A stretch of 64,000 nt of DNA from Leptospira noumeaensis (GTDB taxonomy: Bacteria > Spirochaetota > Leptospiria > Leptospirales > Leptospiraceae): positions 124,001-188,000 of the forward strand of contig NZ_RQFK01000007.1 in NCBI RefSeq assembly GCF_004770765.1. The letters run 5' to 3'. This document shows, piece after piece, positions 34,211-43,495 of this stretch. The notes under the pieces are model-generated. The model was not told the DNA's origin. It saw only the letters and a program-made list of their open reading frames with translations, and did not search any database. Numbering within the stretch: position 1 is the stretch's first letter; each line of letters opens with the position of its first letter. Both the position numbers and the translations under genes were made by a program.

Positions 34211-36271
34211 ATGGTTTTTTCGAAAAGACTCTTTTGTTTCCTGTATACGTTCCTTTTTCTTTCGGGATTTCTCTCAAGCCTATCGGCCCAAGTCCTCCTC
34301 ACCAACCAAATTTTGGATCTAAGGTCAGAAACTTCCTTTGGCCAATCCGTCCATAAATGGAGTTTCAAACCAGGTGACTCCCCCCTAGTCACAGAATCAA
34401 AGGAAGACGATCTGTATTTGGATGAAGAAAACGGACAAACAAGAGCCTTACGATTTGCCCATGCGCAAAATAGTTTAGGGGAATCGGTTCGAAATGGATG
34501 GATCTCAGGGTTTCAAATTCAAACCGCCTGGAACAAAGTGAAGGATGGGGATGGAGAATTATATTTTCCTGACTTTCATAAGTATATGGAAACTTACAAA
34601 GGTTATGCTTGGTATCGGACAGAAATTCAAATTTCAGAAGAAGACATACGCACTAAATTTAAATCGCGAAACCTAACTGTGCGATTAGGACAAATCAGCC
34701 AAGCAGATGCTGTGTATTGGAATGGAAAGTTTATCGGTGGAACAGGTCTTCTTTTGGATACAGAAGAAAACAGCCAATTAGAAGACAAATCTCTCTATAG
34801 TGATAAAATTCGTTTTTACCAAATCCCCATCGACAGTTTAAAAACAGATGAACCCAATGTCCTTGCTGTTAGAGTTTATGCTAAATATCCACTGAGCCCT
34901 GGACTTTCCCACGATAAGTTTTACGTATCATCTGTGAAATATTCTGAACGAGCTGAGTATTGGAATGACTTCAAAAAGATTTTTGTCATCGTACTCACTT
35001 TGTTACTTGGAAGTTTTTATTTGTATTGGCAGTTTTTGTTTCGAAATGAAGATGATGCGACCGTTTATTTCGCATTAGGTTCCATTTTTATGGCACTAAA
35101 TACTTTGTTTCAAAGTCAAATCATTTATTCAGTGGTAGGTGATGGATTTTGGATTAAAAAAATAGAGTATGTAGGTTGGATTGGTCTTGTTCATTTACTT
35201 TTTAATTTTATCGTTAGGTTTGCCCATGTCAGACAAGGTTGGATCAAAATTACCAATCGATACATTGATTTCGCTGGTTTAATTTCCATTATCATGGTCC
35301 TTCTATCTCCAAACTTTCTATTTCTTTCTAAGTTTTTCTTCTACTGGAGTTTTGTTACTATTTTACTTGGAGGAGCATTGTTTTATGTTATTTTCCTTGG
35401 AAGAAAGGTTCCTTCTATGGGAACCGTTTCTCTTGGTTTTTTTGCATTTATTGTTCTCATTCTGAATGACATCTTTGTGGAAATGCAATGGGAATGGTAT
35501 CCAAGTCATACCTTCTTAAAAGATTATGCCTTTGCCGCTTTTTCTGTTTCGGTAGCACTTTCCATTGTTAAAAACATGATTGATTCTAGAAGGCTTGTGG
35601 AAAAACAAAGAGAAGAAAAAGACAGGCTTTCTCGTTATTTTTCACCCGCTGTCATGGAAACCATAGTTACCGACAATATAAAGTTAGGTGGCGAAGAAAG
35701 AGAGATTGCTACTTTATTTTCTGATATTGTTGGGTTTACTACCTTTGCCGAAAAAAATCCACCAGGTGTTGTCCTTCAAAACCTAAATACAATTTTTGAA
35801 TCCTTATCAGACTTAATTTTTCATTATTCAGCTACCTTGGATAAATTCATCGGGGATGCTATTATGGCATTTTGGGGTGCACCTAAACAAACAGAACTAG
35901 ATGCATATAAAGCTGTGGCCTGCGCTGTGGATATGCAGAAAAAAATGGAAGAAATCAATCGTGACCTTGGCCTTCCATCGGGAACCTTTCGTCTGCGCAT
36001 TGGTGTCAACTTTGGAGAAGCCATTGTCGGTAACATTGGCTCAGTAAAACGAATGGATTACACTGTGATTGGGGATGCGGTGAATACTGCGGCTCGGCTC
36101 GAAAGTCATGGAATTCCTGGAAAAGTTGCGGTTTCAGAAGCTGCCTTTCTTGCTGCGGGTGGGAGTGAATACATTGAATACGAAGACACCAAAGAACTGA
36201 TCCTAAAAGGGAAAGCGGAACCGGTCAAAGTGTACTTTGTTACAAAGGTAAAACCAAGACCTGGCCTTTAA
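34211..36271 (+). CDS. Membrane-bound adenylate cyclase with 7TMR-DISM-like sensor
   Basis: 686 residues from the ATG at 34211, which begins a signal peptide (FLYTFLFLSGFLSSLSAQ); a longer frame to 34112 overlaps the methylase gene and is rejected. A periplasmic beta-sandwich domain (about 40-250; NLTVRLGQISQADAVYWNGKFIGG is the jelly-roll-like core) is followed by seven hydrophobic segments (about 265-465). The cyclase domain (about 500-680) has LFSDIVGFTTF, DKFIGDAIMAF and VIGDAVNTAARLES. This is the 7TMR-DISM layout: an extracellular, possibly carbohydrate-binding, sensor controlling cAMP production. Confidence 0.9.
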   Translation: MVFSKRLFCFLYTFLFLSGFLSSLSAQVLLTNQILDLRSETSFGQSVHKWSFKPGDSPLVTESKEDDLYLDEENGQTRALRFAHAQNSLGESVRNGWISGFQIQTAWNKVKDGDGELYFPDFHKYMETYKGYAWYRTEIQISEEDIRTKFKSRNLTVRLGQISQADAVYWNGKFIGGTGLLLDTEENSQLEDKSLYSDKIRFYQIPIDSLKTDEPNVLAVRVYAKYPLSPGLSHDKFYVSSVKYSERAEYWNDFKKIFVIVLTLLLGSFYLYWQFLFRNEDDATVYFALGSIFMALNTLFQSQIIYSVVGDGFWIKKIEYVGWIGLVHLLFNFIVRFAHVRQGWIKITNRYIDFAGLISIIMVLLSPNFLFLSKFFFYWSFVTILLGGALFYVIFLGRKVPSMGTVSLGFFAFIVLILNDIFVEMQWEWYPSHTFLKDYAFAAFSVSVALSIVKNMIDSRRLVEKQREEKDRLSRYFSPAVMETIVTDNIKLGGEEREIATLFSDIVGFTTFAEKNPPGVVLQNLNTIFESLSDLIFHYSATLDKFIGDAIMAFWGAPKQTELDAYKAVACAVDMQKKMEEINRDLGLPSGTFRLRIGVNFGEAIVGNIGSVKRMDYTVIGDAVNTAARLESHGIPGKVAVSEAAFLAAGGSEYIEYEDTKELILKGKAEPVKVYFVTKVKPRPGL

Positions 36272-36303
36272 TTTAAATCATGAGGCGTTTGCCAACGAAA
36301 CTT

Positions 36304-36588
36304 TTATACGCCTAGTATGACAGTTAAGTTGGCAGTTGTCATATTTTCAGCAACCGTTTCACATTCTTCCATACTCCCTTGAAAACAAACAGCCTTACCG
36401 TTGGTATGTGCTTCCATTGCAATTTTTTTGGCTTCCTTTTTTGTTTTGAAACAAAGTTTCATCAAACAATCTTCTACATAGGAAAATTCATGAATGGAAT
36501 CATTGAATAAAATTACAAAGTAGAAGTAAATCGAATCGAACTTAGATTTTGTTTCTTCAAATGTAGTCGGTAAGTTTTCTTCAGTCAT
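36304..36588 (-). CDS. clpS: ClpS-like adaptor
   Basis: 94 residues. The ClpS core runs from FVILFNDSIHEFSYVEDCLMK to AMEAHTNGKAVCF, matching the family pattern VLLNDDxTPMxxVxxVLxxxF and xxxHxxGxA. ClpS binds the N-domain of ClpA and delivers N-degron substrates to ClpAP. The sequence is divergent (NDS for NDD, Cys-rich), so N-degron specificity may differ. Its ATG overlaps the photolyase stop by 8 bases, so the two are co-translated; clpA is not nearby. Confidence 0.8.
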   Translation of the reverse strand: MTEENLPTTFEETKSKFDSIYFYFVILFNDSIHEFSYVEDCLMKLCFKTKKEAKKIAMEAHTNGKAVCFQGSMEECETVAENMTTANLTVILGV

Positions 36589-38185
36589 GGAAAAGTGAGT
36601 CGGAGTTTCCGCTCAGTTCACCAATATACTCCAAATAGGATTTCATTTTAAACTTCTTTTTTGTCGAATCGGAGGACATAAACCTCACGTTTCCAAAGAC
36701 ATTTCGTTCAGGAAACCAAGGTCTATCAAATAATCCGAAACACCATAAAATCCCTGTATAAGAATTGGGATTTCTTCCATCATAAGCATATTTATTATTC
36801 AGATGTTCCAAAATTTGAAAGGCTTCTTCGTAGGTTTTTGTCCATTCGATTACTTTTTTACCCCACAACATTCGCATATAGTTATGCATCCTTCCTGTTT
36901 TCACAAGTTCGGTTTGTGCTGCATTCCAAAGTTCATCATGTGTGTTTGCAGATTCAAACTCATCTAAGGTATAAAGATATTCTCTTGTATCGGATTTATG
37001 TTTGTTGAAATTGGTTTTCACCCAATCCGGAAGATTTTCTAAATTGATATGATGTGGTTTGTCCTTCCAAAAAAATAGATAACCTATATCTCTCCAGGTA
37101 ATCAGTTCATCTAGGAAGTGACCTACGGACGAGGACTCTGAATAAAAATGTTCACGATCACCTGGTTTCTGGTGGCTCATCCTTTCCGGATTCCATTTTC
37201 CTTCTGTTGCAGTTTGTAATACTAAGTCGAAAATTTCTTCAATGCCAATATGTCCAAAATGGAGATAGGGAGAGAGCCCACTGGTGGCTGTTAAATCAGG
37301 GCGATTGGGATTGGAACGACCTGTTTCATATTCGTCTAGTTTTTTTGTGACAAAGGTTTTTAAAATTTTCAGTGCTTCGTTTCGACCACCTTTCATTCCT
37401 TTGGCGGGAGGCACCAAATCTTTAAATTCAAAAGTTTTTAAAAATGAATCCAAATCTTTTGGTAAACCAAATCCCTTTGGTGGTTTGGAATTTTGGTTTA
37501 AGTCCGCCAAATCTTCTTTTCTCCATTTTGGTTTGGCCTTTTCAGGTATACCTTTTAAAAACTCTTTATGAATCCAAATTCGTAGAATCCTTGCGGCACT
37601 GGCTTCTTTGGCAAACCGAGAGAGTGGGAGTAGGGAATTACTATCCACTGCATAAAGGGGGCATCCCACCTTACTAGCAAGTTTGGCAGTTTGTTCTGGG
37701 ATGATAAAACAAGGAAAGTCATCTGTGACTATGGCAACTGCATTCTTGGATATTTCTTTTAAAATTCCACGTGCCGGATTCGATTTTGATTCTACAAAGG
37801 TCCAATAGTTGATATTTAGTTCGTCTGCCCTTGTTTGGTTGTCATACATCCCTTCGATGATGAATCTGTGGATTCTTTCTGAATTCCAAGGATAATCAGA
37901 ACGTAGTCCCTCATAAACAATCAGTTCTTTGTTATGTTTTTTTGCTAAGTTTACGGCATAACTAAAAGCATGGTTAGAATCAAAACGACGATAAGCTTGC
38001 ATCCAATAGAGGACATACTGTCCGCTAGGATTTATAGGTTTTTCATTGCAGGGCCGAATTCTTTCTTCAGTCACTTCTATTAGAGGGGATTTCCTGGAAA
38101 TTGGATTGGGTTTTTTTATCGAGATTGCTGAGTTCCAGGAAAGGACATGCTTAAAAAACGAACTATATGTCCTCATTGTGAGCAA
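36581..38185 (-). CDS. Class II CPD photolyase
   Basis: 534 residues as annotated from the first in-frame ATG; the conserved part starts near residue 50 (SGQYVLYWMQAYRRFDSNHA), so a later start is possible. Class II features include the photolyase alpha/beta domain and a C-terminal FAD-binding domain with SPYLHFGHIG, MHNYMRMLWGKKVIEW and DGRNPNSYTGILWCFGLFDRPW. These are typical of class II enzymes, which repair cyclobutane pyrimidine dimers using blue light and reduced FAD. This fits a free-living organism exposed to sunlight. The stop overlaps the clpS start. Confidence 0.92.
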   Translation of the reverse strand: MLTMRTYSSFFKHVLSWNSAISIKKPNPISRKSPLIEVTEERIRPCNEKPINPSGQYVLYWMQAYRRFDSNHAFSYAVNLAKKHNKELIVYEGLRSDYPWNSERIHRFIIEGMYDNQTRADELNINYWTFVESKSNPARGILKEISKNAVAIVTDDFPCFIIPEQTAKLASKVGCPLYAVDSNSLLPLSRFAKEASAARILRIWIHKEFLKGIPEKAKPKWRKEDLADLNQNSKPPKGFGLPKDLDSFLKTFEFKDLVPPAKGMKGGRNEALKILKTFVTKKLDEYETGRSNPNRPDLTATSGLSPYLHFGHIGIEEIFDLVLQTATEGKWNPERMSHQKPGDREHFYSESSSVGHFLDELITWRDIGYLFFWKDKPHHINLENLPDWVKTNFNKHKSDTREYLYTLDEFESANTHDELWNAAQTELVKTGRMHNYMRMLWGKKVIEWTKTYEEAFQILEHLNNKYAYDGRNPNSYTGILWCFGLFDRPWFPERNVFGNVRFMSSDSTKKKFKMKSYLEYIGELSGNSDSLFHD

Positions 38186-38312
38186 AATGTTGTAGGACTG
38201 TGAGCTTGGTTCCTAAGAATTCATTCCCATTTCATAATAAATTTATACAAAATGGAGGGTTTCTAGGCATTATATGATTTTTTTTCATTTCTCCTGCCCT
38301 TGAATTCACTCC

Positions 38313-38328
38313 GGGTACCAATCTTGCA
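38313..38328 (+). promoter_or_regulatory. Candidate sigma-54 (-24/-12) promoter for amtB-glnK
   Basis: GGGTAC-CAATC-TTGCA has GG and GC separated by exactly ten bases and differs from the consensus TGGCAC-N5-TTGCA in two positions. It predicts a start of transcription about 30 bases before the AmtB start codon. Ammonium transporter and PII genes are classic sigma-54 targets. Confidence 0.6.
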
Positions 38329-38368
38329 CTGTTTCTAAACAAATAACATGGAAAGGAAACATGGTAAT

Positions 38369-39757
38369 ATGAAACAGTATTTCAAATCAATCGCCTTCCT
38401 GCTCCTGGTTGTTCCGATGTTCCTTTTTGCAGATGAAGCTGCAACCGTCGCAACTCCAGCAGAGGAAACCGCAAACGCAATCCAAACTTTAACAGTTGGT
38501 TTAGACACCTTATGGGTCTTAGTCGCTGGTATGTTGGTATTCTTTATGAATGCCGGTTTTGCTCTCGTTGAATCGGGTTTTGCTCAGTCAAAGAACACCG
38601 TGAACATCCTCGCTAAAAACTTTATTGTTTTTGCTGCAGCAACTTTCTCCTATTGGGCAATCGGTTGGGGTTTGATGTTTGGTGATGGATCTCCTTATTT
38701 AGCAAGTGAAGGTCTATTTTTCTTAGGTGGAGCTGATAATTCACCAGCAATTGGTGATGCATACCAAGGTGTATATTCATCTATGAATTGGACTGGTGTT
38801 CCTCTATTTGCGAAATTTTTCTTTCAATTGGTTTTTGCCGCAACAGCAGCAACCATCGTATCTGGAGCTGTGGCAGAACGAATTAAATTTCATTCCTTCC
38901 TTATCTTCTCCTTCATTCTAGTAGCATTTTTATATCCGTTTACTGGTCACTGGGTATGGGGTGGTGGATGGATTTCAGCACTTGGTTTCCATGACTTTGC
39001 TGGATCTACCGTAGTACACTCCGTAGGTGGTTGGGCTGCTCTTGCTGGTGCCATAGTTCTTGGAGCTAGAAAAGGGAAATACTTACCAGACGGAAGAATT
39101 AAACCAATCCTTGGTCACAATATGACATCTGCAGCACTTGGAACACTTATCCTTTGGCTCGGTTGGTTTGGATTTAACCCTGGTTCTACTATGGGAGTTG
39201 GTGACGGAAGTGTTATGGCTCACGTAATTGTAACTACTAACATTTCTGCAGCTCTTGGTGCACTTGCATCTACTGTAACTGCTTGGGTTATTTTGAAAAA
39301 ACCTGATCTTGGTATGATCTTAAATGGAACACTTGCTGGTCTTGTTGGTATCACTGCACCTTGTGCAATCGTGAGTCCTACTTCTGCTGCCATCATTGGT
39401 GCCGTGTCAGGAATTCTCGTTGTATTATCTGTTCTTTTCTTTGACAAAATCAAAATTGATGACCCTGTAGGTGCAACTTCTGTTCACTTAGTTTGTGGTA
39501 TTTGGGGAACATTGGCAGTTGCAATCTTCGGATATGAAGGTGCCCCTGCTGGAGTCGAAGTTCCTTCCATTTTAACTCAACTTTATGGAATCCTTGCCAT
39601 CGGTGGTTTCACATTTGTAGTTTCTTTTGCATTGTGGTATGTGTTGAAACTTGCTGGTGGAATCCGAGTGGGTGAAGAAGAAGAACTTAGTGGTTTGGAT
39701 CTTGGGGAACACGGAGCAGAAGCTTACCCTGATTTCAATATCCGAGCTCGTGGTTAA
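38369..39757 (+). CDS. amtB: Ammonium transporter
   Basis: 462 residues from the ATG at 38369, preceded by GAAAGGA; an ATG at 38348 would put that site inside the gene. A cleavable signal peptide (FLLLVVPMFLFA) is followed by 11 TM helices. Amt landmarks are GFALVESGFAQSKN, AVAERIKFHSFL, GDFAGS-like GFHDFAGSTVVHSVGGWAAL (first pore His) and VHLVCGIWGTLAVA (second pore His region). It imports ammonium and is gated by PII, whose gene follows 20 bases on. A final cytoplasmic tail with GEEEELSGLDLGEHG is typical. Likely sigma-54 dependent. Confidence 0.95.
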   Translation: MKQYFKSIAFLLLVVPMFLFADEAATVATPAEETANAIQTLTVGLDTLWVLVAGMLVFFMNAGFALVESGFAQSKNTVNILAKNFIVFAAATFSYWAIGWGLMFGDGSPYLASEGLFFLGGADNSPAIGDAYQGVYSSMNWTGVPLFAKFFFQLVFAATAATIVSGAVAERIKFHSFLIFSFILVAFLYPFTGHWVWGGGWISALGFHDFAGSTVVHSVGGWAALAGAIVLGARKGKYLPDGRIKPILGHNMTSAALGTLILWLGWFGFNPGSTMGVGDGSVMAHVIVTTNISAALGALASTVTAWVILKKPDLGMILNGTLAGLVGITAPCAIVSPTSAAIIGAVSGILVVLSVLFFDKIKIDDPVGATSVHLVCGIWGTLAVAIFGYEGAPAGVEVPSILTQLYGILAIGGFTFVVSFALWYVLKLAGGIRVGEEEELSGLDLGEHGAEAYPDFNIRARG

Positions 39758-39777
39758 GGGAATAGGAGTATAACATT

Positions 39778-40122
39778 ATGAAAATGATCATTGCAATCAT
39801 CCAACCACATAAGTTGGAAGAAGTTAAGGCTGAATTAACTAAAAACGAAATCTATCGTCTAACAGTATCTGACGTTCAAGGTTACGGACAACAAAAAGGT
39901 AAAACAGAAGTATTTCGTGGTCACGAATACACTGTAAATTTACTTAGAAAAGTTCGATTGGAAATTGCCGTAAACGATGAATTCGTAAAACCAACTGTTG
40001 ATGCTATTTTGAAAGCAGCAAAAAGTGGCGACGGAAAGATCGGTGATGGAAAAATTTTCATCACTCCTCTTGAAGAAGTGATTCGAATTAGAACTGGCGA
40101 GAAAGGAAAAAGCGCCATTTAA
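39778..40122 (+). CDS. glnK: PII nitrogen-regulatory protein
   Basis: 114 residues, full length. PII features are the T-loop VSDVQGYGQQKGKTEVFRGHEYTVN with Tyr51 kept as a possible uridylylation site, the B-loop KSGDGKIGDGKIF, and the C-loop RTGEKGKSAI. The trimer senses ATP/ADP and 2-oxoglutarate and plugs AmtB when nitrogen is ample. Linkage to amtB makes the name GlnK fitting. A terminator follows. Confidence 0.96.
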   Translation: MKMIIAIIQPHKLEEVKAELTKNEIYRLTVSDVQGYGQQKGKTEVFRGHEYTVNLLRKVRLEIAVNDEFVKPTVDAILKAAKSGDGKIGDGKIFITPLEEVIRIRTGEKGKSAI

Positions 40123-40149
40123 AACTTCCTTTATCAAAGGAAAAATCGG

Positions 40150-40186
40150 AAAACGTGTGGGGGAATTTTTCCCTACACGTTTTTTA
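40150..40186. terminator. Terminator between glnK and the GH94 gene
   Basis: AAAACGTGTGGGG and CCCTACACGTTTT pair over 13 bp with one mismatch around an 8-base loop, followed by TTT on the plus strand. It lies between convergent genes and could serve both. Confidence 0.7.
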
Positions 40187-40189
40187 CGT

Positions 40190-43100
40190 TTATCGCAAAA
40201 TTAATGTTAAATGGTTTTCTCCGTCTTTTAGGTATGATTCAAAATCTCTAAATTTCAGTTTTACACCACCTCTACGATAATGGTTCGTTTTTCTTTGAAA
40301 AGGAATAAGGATACCATTCAGTAACACTGATTCTAGACTTGCATTTGTTGATTCCACATGATAGAGGATTCGAAAATCTATTTCCTTAAAACGGATAATC
40401 CATTCTAAACCATCTAATCCTTGGGGAAGGATCGGATCTAGTTCCATCTCATCCAGAAAAAAACGAATTCCAAACAAAGATTCATAAACTAGTTTGAGAT
40501 AAATTCCGGGGCCACTGGAATACACCCGCCATCCTCCTTCTAAAGGAATGTTTCCTACCAATAATTCTTTATAATTTTTTCCGGCATCATAACGATCCAA
40601 AAACAAACCATCAGAACTTGAATAATAACAGTTTGATTGTCTTCGACGACTTGCCGGGATTTTTTTTTGGATTCCGATGGGGTTGACTAAGTTTAAGTTG
40701 TAAAAGAATTCTTCGGACTTACCCATATAAGCCAATGCTTCGCAATAACGTAAGTGGGCATGAGTGTACATAAGTCCAATTTCTCTGCCGAAGTAACTAG
40801 CAGTCTCCGCTCGTTTGAATTCTTTGCTAGTTCCATCTGTATAAGGAATGGGTGCATCAAATAGGCGGACTCCATCGGGGCCTGTTAAATAATTTTTGAT
40901 AATGGTTAAATGTGTTTCTGCTTCTTTAGAATCTAAAACTTCAGATAAAATTCCATAAATCATCGGAAGGACACTGTAATGAATTCCTGTTTTGGAATCT
41001 TTTGGATGTAAGTAAAATTTTAAAGATTTTTCCTCTCCGAAATAACGTAATCCCGTTAGGGTTCCGTCAGCCATACAATGTTCTTTGATATTTTGTTTGA
41101 TGATTTTTAATTCATTTTGATAGAGTGTTTCTTTTTCTAAATCGCCAATTAAGTGATAAATTTGAATCAGAGCATCATAGGTGAGAGATTGTAATTCAGC
41201 AGTCCAAGTGCTGACTGCATGAGTCCGAAATTCATCTTTGACTGGTTGTAAGGAATCATTCCAATCTCCATGTCCGTAAGTAGGAAGTTTTGTTCCTTCC
41301 ACCAAACGTTTGTTTATGAGCGAAACGGTTTTTTCAATGGCTTCTTTTATGGTTCTTGGTTTGTTCCGGTGAATTCCTTTTGTTGTTTCCTCTAAAAAAT
41401 TGATGTCCTTGGTTCGTTCTAAATAAGTAGAGAGTGCGAGTAGTGGCCAATAGAGAATGTCTCCATGGGAATCACCGGCCCGAATCTCTTTATCTCGGGG
41501 ATATAACATAAACCACTGTGGCCAATCCCCATCTTCATTTTGTTCTTCGAAGACCTTAAAAAGTAGGGATCGGCAAGATTCAGTTTCACCTATGGCAAGT
41601 AAATATTCAAAGGCACCTTGGCATACATCTCTTGTTCCCCAACCTCCTCCCGAATATTGTTCAAGCCCTCTTGGATTCAAATAATGAATTCGTGCATTTT
41701 GTTCGAACCAAGGAAGGATTTCTATGATTTGGCTAATGGATTGTGATGCAGAGTTTTCAATCTTTGCCTTATAATGATTTTTGATGTGAGATACAATTGA
41801 TGTTTGTTCTTGTTTGGTTTCTTTTTCAGTAGGGGAAGATATAAAATTTCCTTGGATGGAAAATTGCAAAATCGATTTTACAGGCACAACTGCCGTGAGA
41901 TAGGGTTGGTTTCTTGAGATTCCATCAGCAAATAAAATCCGATCATCCGAAACTTTCCATATTTTAAGATCATCTGGATGAATTTGAAATCCCCTTCCTT
42001 CTAATCTTTTGAATAAAGGAGAGTTTTGGTTTGGTTGGATTTCTATTTTTGACTCGACCTGGGTGATAACCGGTGGCATTTCCAAAGCACCGTTATCTCC
42101 GTCGAGAGCAATGTGGAAGGATAAAAGAAAGTTTTGCACCTTCTGTTTGTTTGTGGAGAGTTGGAACTGGATTTTATGGTTTCCGATTGTTTCCACTTGG
42201 ATTCGTAGAACTTCTTGTCCCCATTGGTAAATCCACTCTACAAGGTTTGGTTTCATTCGGAGTAAAGAAGGTGAATCTAAAAGTTTAAAAACAGAATTCT
42301 CTTCTATAAAGATACGAAATCCATAAGAATGAAAGAAATTCAGGTAACTATGGTTACGTGATATGTATTGGTTGATACTTGTATGGCCTTCTGTGAGTTG
42401 GGATAGAAAAATGCCTTTAAAGTAACAGGTGGCAGTCAGCGAAGATTCGTCAGGAACATTAGAGTTCCCAGTCCTTATGATTTGTCCATGTGGGCGGAGG
42501 CAGAGAGACTCTTTTTCTTTTAGCACCACATGGGTGGACTTATTTGTAAAAAAAGAAAGGATTTCTCCGGATGCTGAAAATTCGACTTCTCTCCATTCGT
42601 TGGGAAAAAGAATTTTTAAACTATCATTTGTTAGTATATCACCTTCCTTCTTGCTACCATTAGAAAAGAGGCTCTGTTGGGTTTGGGAAATGTTTGTTCC
42701 CCATTTGGGAGTTTTGTCCCAACCAGTAGAAATTTTTTGGATGAGGCCCTGAACCTCAGGAAAAGAACCTAATGTTTCCAAATGGGGAAATAGATATCCA
42801 TAAAAAAATGTTTCTGACATTTCGTTCGGAGATAGAGTTTGCTTTTTTCTTTCAAGACCCAAAACGGAATGTTCACCTTGTCTTCGTTTTGTGGCAAGCG
42901 GTTGATACACACCATGTGGATATAAATCCAAACCATCTGTTGCATAAGACTGGATGAAATCTGAGCTAAATAAGAAAGTGGCGGGATGTTTTTCTCTTAC
43001 AGGTTCGTTTTGCCTGGAAAGAATTCCATAACCAAATTCTTTTGTGAGAATTGGTTCATGGTGGATATAATGGCAAACAAAAAATTCATTTAACCTTGCT

Positions 43101-43495
43101 GCGCCGTAATCACAAATTCCAATATCTTGAATATATACTAAATCGTAATCCAAAGTCTCTTTGGTTTTGCTTGTGACTTGGATTTTGTATCGCCATGCAT
43201 ATAGGTTTGGATGAAGTTCCAAATACAAAGTATAATCTAGGCCGAAACAACTTCCTTGGCAACTATAAGAAGTTTCTAAAATTTGAAAATGGGAATTGGA
43301 TTTAGGCCCAAACAATGGATGTAAAACCAACTCACCTTGAGAATGGATTCTTAAATAAAGATTACTAATACTTGGTTCCATCTCGTTCCCAAGATACAAA
43401 TTGACAAGTAAGTCATTCAAACGAATGGAATGTACATTCCCGTTCGATAAAAATTGAAATTTGAGCCCAGATTCGTTTTGGATTGATTGGATCAT
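40190..43495 (-). CDS. GH94-family glycoside phosphorylase-like enzyme
   Basis: 1101 residues. The N-terminal half is a large beta-sandwich region; the (alpha/alpha)6 catalytic barrel has GGWGTRDVCQGAFEYLL around residue 620, whose RDxxQ Asp corresponds to the general acid of GH94 cellobiose phosphorylases. GDSHGDILYWPLLAL follows, then YGHGDWNDSLQPV around 745 and ASYFGREIGLMYTHAHLRY near the C-terminal part. The family splits beta-glucosidic links with phosphate; related domains occur at the C-terminus of cyclic beta-1,2-glucan synthases. No signal peptide, so cytoplasmic. Its start overlaps the stop of the upstream ABC gene by ATGA, tying it to that membrane protein. Confidence 0.85.
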   Translation of the reverse strand: MIQSIQNESGLKFQFLSNGNVHSIRLNDLLVNLYLGNEMEPSISNLYLRIHSQGELVLHPLFGPKSNSHFQILETSYSCQGSCFGLDYTLYLELHPNLYAWRYKIQVTSKTKETLDYDLVYIQDIGICDYGAARLNEFFVCHYIHHEPILTKEFGYGILSRQNEPVREKHPATFLFSSDFIQSYATDGLDLYPHGVYQPLATKRRQGEHSVLGLERKKQTLSPNEMSETFFYGYLFPHLETLGSFPEVQGLIQKISTGWDKTPKWGTNISQTQQSLFSNGSKKEGDILTNDSLKILFPNEWREVEFSASGEILSFFTNKSTHVVLKEKESLCLRPHGQIIRTGNSNVPDESSLTATCYFKGIFLSQLTEGHTSINQYISRNHSYLNFFHSYGFRIFIEENSVFKLLDSPSLLRMKPNLVEWIYQWGQEVLRIQVETIGNHKIQFQLSTNKQKVQNFLLSFHIALDGDNGALEMPPVITQVESKIEIQPNQNSPLFKRLEGRGFQIHPDDLKIWKVSDDRILFADGISRNQPYLTAVVPVKSILQFSIQGNFISSPTEKETKQEQTSIVSHIKNHYKAKIENSASQSISQIIEILPWFEQNARIHYLNPRGLEQYSGGGWGTRDVCQGAFEYLLAIGETESCRSLLFKVFEEQNEDGDWPQWFMLYPRDKEIRAGDSHGDILYWPLLALSTYLERTKDINFLEETTKGIHRNKPRTIKEAIEKTVSLINKRLVEGTKLPTYGHGDWNDSLQPVKDEFRTHAVSTWTAELQSLTYDALIQIYHLIGDLEKETLYQNELKIIKQNIKEHCMADGTLTGLRYFGEEKSLKFYLHPKDSKTGIHYSVLPMIYGILSEVLDSKEAETHLTIIKNYLTGPDGVRLFDAPIPYTDGTSKEFKRAETASYFGREIGLMYTHAHLRYCEALAYMGKSEEFFYNLNLVNPIGIQKKIPASRRRQSNCYYSSSDGLFLDRYDAGKNYKELLVGNIPLEGGWRVYSSGPGIYLKLVYESLFGIRFFLDEMELDPILPQGLDGLEWIIRFKEIDFRILYHVESTNASLESVLLNGILIPFQRKTNHYRRGGVKLKFRDFESYLKDGENHLTLILR

